Assembly: GCA_030630905.1 (NCBI GenBank)
Contig: DAOVMB010000069.1
Location: forward strand, 1 to 8,882
DNA length: 8,882 bases
Direction of reading: 5' to 3'
DNA from: Sedimentisphaerales bacterium
GTDB taxonomy: Bacteria; Planctomycetota; Phycisphaerae; Sedimentisphaerales; Anaerobacaceae
The notes below the pieces were generated by a model, which did not search any database, had not been told where the DNA came from, and was given only the letters and a program-made list of their open reading frames with translations. Positions 6,404 to 8,882 of this stretch are shown piece after piece (position 1 is the first letter of the stretch; every line of letters begins with the position of its first letter). The position numbers and the translations under genes were made by a program.

Positions 6404-8882
6404 TTAATTTGTAATTTGTAGCGTCCTTGCTACTTTGACGACTTCATAGAATTCAAGCACATCATCGACTTTTATATCATCGAATCCTGCTATTTTGATG
6501 CCGCACTCCAAGCCTGCTCTGACCTCACGAGCATCATCCTTGAAGTGCTTTAGCGATTCTATACTCAGGTTGTCTTTGAGCACAATATTATCACGTATAA
6601 GTCTTATCTTGGCGTTCTTGATTGCGTTTCCGCTGCTGACAAAACAACCGGCCACCGTACCTATCCGTGAAATCTTAAACGTAGTTCTTACGACAACTCT
6701 GCCAAGTGAGTTCTCTGTCTCTTCCGGCTCAAGCAAACCGACCATTGATTGTTGCAAATCTTCGGTTATACGGTATATGACATTGTAGAGTCTTATCTCA
6801 ACGCCTTTGGCTTCTGCAATCTTGGCCGCGTGTTCATCGCTTATAACATTAAAACCGATAATAATAGCATTCGACGCTTCCGCAAGCACAACATCGCCTG
6901 CGGTAATCCCGCCGGGTGCGGCATGCAAAATATTAATTTTTACTTCTTCGACGCTGAGATCAGATAAATATTTCTTTAAGACATCGACCGATCCCTGGAC
7001 GTCCGCCCGAATGATAAGATTTAATGATTCTGCTTTACCTGCCTCTATTTGACTGAATAAATTATCCAGAGTAACCTGCGTCCGCTCTGCCAGCGAACGT
7101 TCTCTGTAGTTTACCTGGTTTTCCTCCGCGGCGGTCTTGGCTTTGTTGATATCGTCCAGGCAGTAGAATCTGTCGCCCGCCTGTGGAACATCGCTCATAC
7201 CGGTTATCTCCACCGGCATAGAACTCGTGCCTGCCTTGATGCTTTTACCGGAGCTGTTTTTCAGCATCTTTACTCTACCATATACACTGCCGGCCAGTAT
7301 GACATCGCCCTTTTTCAGTTGGCCTTCCTTGATTAACAGAGTCGCCACCGGGCCGCGCTGTGCTGACATTCTCGCCTCGATAACCCACCCTGTTGCGGGA
7401 ATTGTATTATCCGCCTGGAACTCACGCAATTCAGCTACATAGTCGAGAGATTCAAGCAGATCATCGATGCCTTCGCCGGTAGTTGCGCTGGTTTTGACCA
7501 CTTCGGTCTCGCCTCCCCATTCGGTCGGCGCCAACTCCTGCTCAGCTAACTGAGAGTAAATACGATTTATGTCGCAACCGGGCAAATCTATTTTATTCAA
7601 TGCTACAATAATCGGCACATTTGCAGCTTTGCTGTGGGCAATTGCCTCGATAGTTTGGGGCATCACCCCATCGTCGGCGGCAAGCACCAGCACCACAACA
7701 TCCGTCATATTGGCGCCTCGGGCGCGCATAGCCGTGAAAGCCTTATGGCCCGGAGTATCGAGAAATGTCACTTTCTTTTTGTCCCATGTAACCTCAGATG
7801 CTCCGATGTGCTGGGTGATTCCTCCCGCCTCGCCGGAGGCTATATGAGTCGACCGGATTTTATCCAGAAGGCTCGTCTTGCCGTGGTCAACATGTCCGAG
7901 CATTGCAGCAACTACCGCCCGCTTCTGGAGGTTCTTTCGCTGACGCTGCTCAAATTCTTCTCGTATTTTCTCTTCCAGCGTACTTTTATGTTCTACCACC
8001 AGCTCAGTTCCGAACTCAAGAGCAACCAACTCCGCAACCTCATTATTAATGACCTGATTAGCTGTGGCCATTACACCCTGCTGCATAAGTTTGAGGATTA
8101 TATCCGTTGATTTAATCGCCAGAGCCGCGGATAAATCCTTTACCGTAATCGGCTCGCTTATGGCGGCTTTTTTCGGTTTGACAGCCGAGGTGATTTTCTG
8201 CTTTAACTTAGGAGCAATTTTACGCATCGGCCTTGATCGCATGCCCTCGCCGCCAGCCGCATCAAGTCGAGCTCGCCTTTCTTCAATATCTATTTGTCGC
8301 CATTTGCTGTCAGGTTTTGCCCTCCTCGCTGTCTCTAACTCACGCTCGTCTCGTTTTCGTCCATGTGTTCTTTCTTTATGTCGCTTCGGCGAATGTCCCT
8401 TCTCTTTGGTCGGAGCGATAGCTTTACCCGTACCGTTCTTTTGGCTGTACATCAAAGGCTCGGTAACAGGTGCATCGTACCTGACTCTTGGTTTTGGTCT
8501 TGATCTTCGTACAGGCTCGGGTGCCTCGACTCGAACAACGCGCGGTCCGCTCAATCGAGCAGGCTCAGGCTTTTCCAAAATCGGCCCGGCAGGCACAATC
8601 GGCTCAGGTTCGGGCTTAGGCTTGGGCTTGGGTTTGGGCTTGGGCTTAGGGACTTCGACTATCTTTTCTTCCCCAAGTGGTGGTTCATCGACAATTACCG
8701 AAGTGCCCGACTGCACTTCAACGTCCCCGGCTACTTCTCCCTTTTCACTTTGCGTTTCTTCGGCTGTAGTGGTTGCCTTGGTCCGCTTGGCAGCAGGTTT
8801 TGCCTCTTTGGCTTTTTCAGCCTTTGTTTCTTCTGTTGCCGGTTTCTTCTTCGCCTTCTTTTTCTTTATCCGGACCTTTTTC
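6404..8882 (-). CDS. infB: Translation initiation factor IF-2, N-terminus cut off by window edge
   Basis: GTPase that places fMet-tRNA on the 30S subunit and drives 50S joining. The open frame runs to the window edge, giving 825 visible residues, and the true start lies outside. Visible residues 1-242 are a charged, low-complexity region: a lysine-rich start, a (KP)6(EP)2 run at 79-94, then an Arg/Lys-rich linker containing WRQIDIEERRARLDAAGGEG (194-213). The IF2_N domain follows (about 243-293). GTPase motifs: G1 GHVDHGKT (329-336), G2 GGITQHIGA (353-361), G3 DTPGH (375-379), G4 NKID (429-432), G5 SATTG (465-469). Domain II spans about 497-580, domain III starts near NLIIRADVQGSV (621-632), and C-terminal domain IV, which binds the initiator tRNA end, carries AGLECGIKIAGFDDIKVDDVLEFYE (about 789-813). 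Relative to E. coli, which ends soon after its RT motif, this protein adds LQITN, read from a heptamer duplication. It heads the run in this window; nusA is the usual upstream neighbour but is not visible here. Confidence 0.97.
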   Translation of the reverse strand, partial: KKVRIKKKKAKKKPATEETKAEKAKEAKPAAKRTKATTTAEETQSEKGEVAGDVEVQSGTSVIVDEPPLGEEKIVEVPKPKPKPKPKPKPEPEPIVPAGPILEKPEPARLSGPRVVRVEAPEPVRRSRPKPRVRYDAPVTEPLMYSQKNGTGKAIAPTKEKGHSPKRHKERTHGRKRDERELETARRAKPDSKWRQIDIEERRARLDAAGGEGMRSRPMRKIAPKLKQKITSAVKPKKAAISEPITVKDLSAALAIKSTDIILKLMQQGVMATANQVINNEVAELVALEFGTELVVEHKSTLEEKIREEFEQRQRKNLQKRAVVAAMLGHVDHGKTSLLDKIRSTHIASGEAGGITQHIGASEVTWDKKKVTFLDTPGHKAFTAMRARGANMTDVVVLVLAADDGVMPQTIEAIAHSKAANVPIIVALNKIDLPGCDINRIYSQLAEQELAPTEWGGETEVVKTSATTGEGIDDLLESLDYVAELREFQADNTIPATGWVIEARMSAQRGPVATLLIKEGQLKKGDVILAGSVYGRVKMLKNSSGKSIKAGTSSMPVEITGMSDVPQAGDRFYCLDDINKAKTAAEENQVNYRERSLAERTQVTLDNLFSQIEAGKAESLNLIIRADVQGSVDVLKKYLSDLSVEEVKINILHAAPGGITAGDVVLAEASNAIIIGFNVISDEHAAKIAEAKGVEIRLYNVIYRITEDLQQSMVGLLEPEETENSLGRVVVRTTFKISRIGTVAGCFVSSGNAIKNAKIRLIRDNIVLKDNLSIESLKHFKDDAREVRAGLECGIKIAGFDDIKVDDVLEFYEVVKVARTLQITN
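6406..6419 (-). repeat. Heptamer duplication forming the 3' end of infB
   Basis: ACAAATT occurs twice in a row on the minus strand (6419-6413 and 6412-6406). It codes for most of the final residues QITN and contributes two of the three bases of the TAA stop. It sits beside the other heptamers of the infB-rbfA gap, which suggests that the repeat island extends into the gene end. Confidence 0.7.
8600..8647 (-). repeat. 6-bp repeat tract coding for (Lys-Pro)6(Glu-Pro)2 in IF-2
   Basis: Eight consecutive hexamers, mostly AAGCCC on the coding strand with a few silent changes, give six KP and two EP dipeptides in the N-terminal region of IF-2. This would form a stiff extended linker. Such tracts change length readily and are common in poorly conserved N-terminal regions of IF-2. 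Confidence 0.85.

Overview
The window is one co-directional bacterial gene run. Every supported gene lies on the minus strand, so transcription goes from high to low coordinates: infB (5' end cut off) > rbfA > an endonuclease III-like (HhH-GPD) protein > hisG > dxr > rseP > an SHMT-family gene, glyA (3' end cut off). Spacing is tight: a 14-bp overlap, then gaps of 33, 7, 35 and 37 bp. The one larger gap, 78 bp between infB and rbfA, is filled with short repeats. No rRNA, tRNA, CRISPR array, transposase or convincing rho-independent terminator is visible, and no other gap exceeds 40 bp.

The organism is most likely a planctomycete-like (PVC) bacterium, possibly of the Phycisphaerae. This is inference from memory of family features: a very long IF-2 with a basic N-terminal region and a W(R)xxDxEERRARL-type linker, an oversized RseP with extra PDZ domains, weak or absent Shine-Dalgarno sites before several genes, and an infB-rbfA block that continues into hisG/dxr/rseP instead of truB. 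It has not been checked against a database.

Right part (8882-5954): translation. IF-2 delivers initiator tRNA and promotes subunit joining, and RbfA matures the 30S subunit. This is the end of the widespread nusA-infB-rbfA cluster. Middle (5967-3174): a degenerate-looking DNA-glycosylase-fold protein with a lysine-rich tail overlaps rbfA, followed by hisG (first step of histidine synthesis) and dxr (committed step of MEP isoprenoid synthesis). Left (3138-1): a four-PDZ site-2 protease of the RseP family and an SHMT-family enzyme with unusual active-site residues and a higher third-position GC than hisG.

The most interesting items are: the SHMT variant with Thr, His and Tyr in place of the usual Tyr55, Tyr65 and His228 (E. 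coli numbering); the glycosylase-fold protein that has lost the catalytic lysine and the iron-sulfur cysteines but carries a (KT)n tail; the enlarged RseP; and a heptamer-repeat/hairpin island that appears to have supplied the last codons of infB. I see no convincing wholly new multi-gene system.
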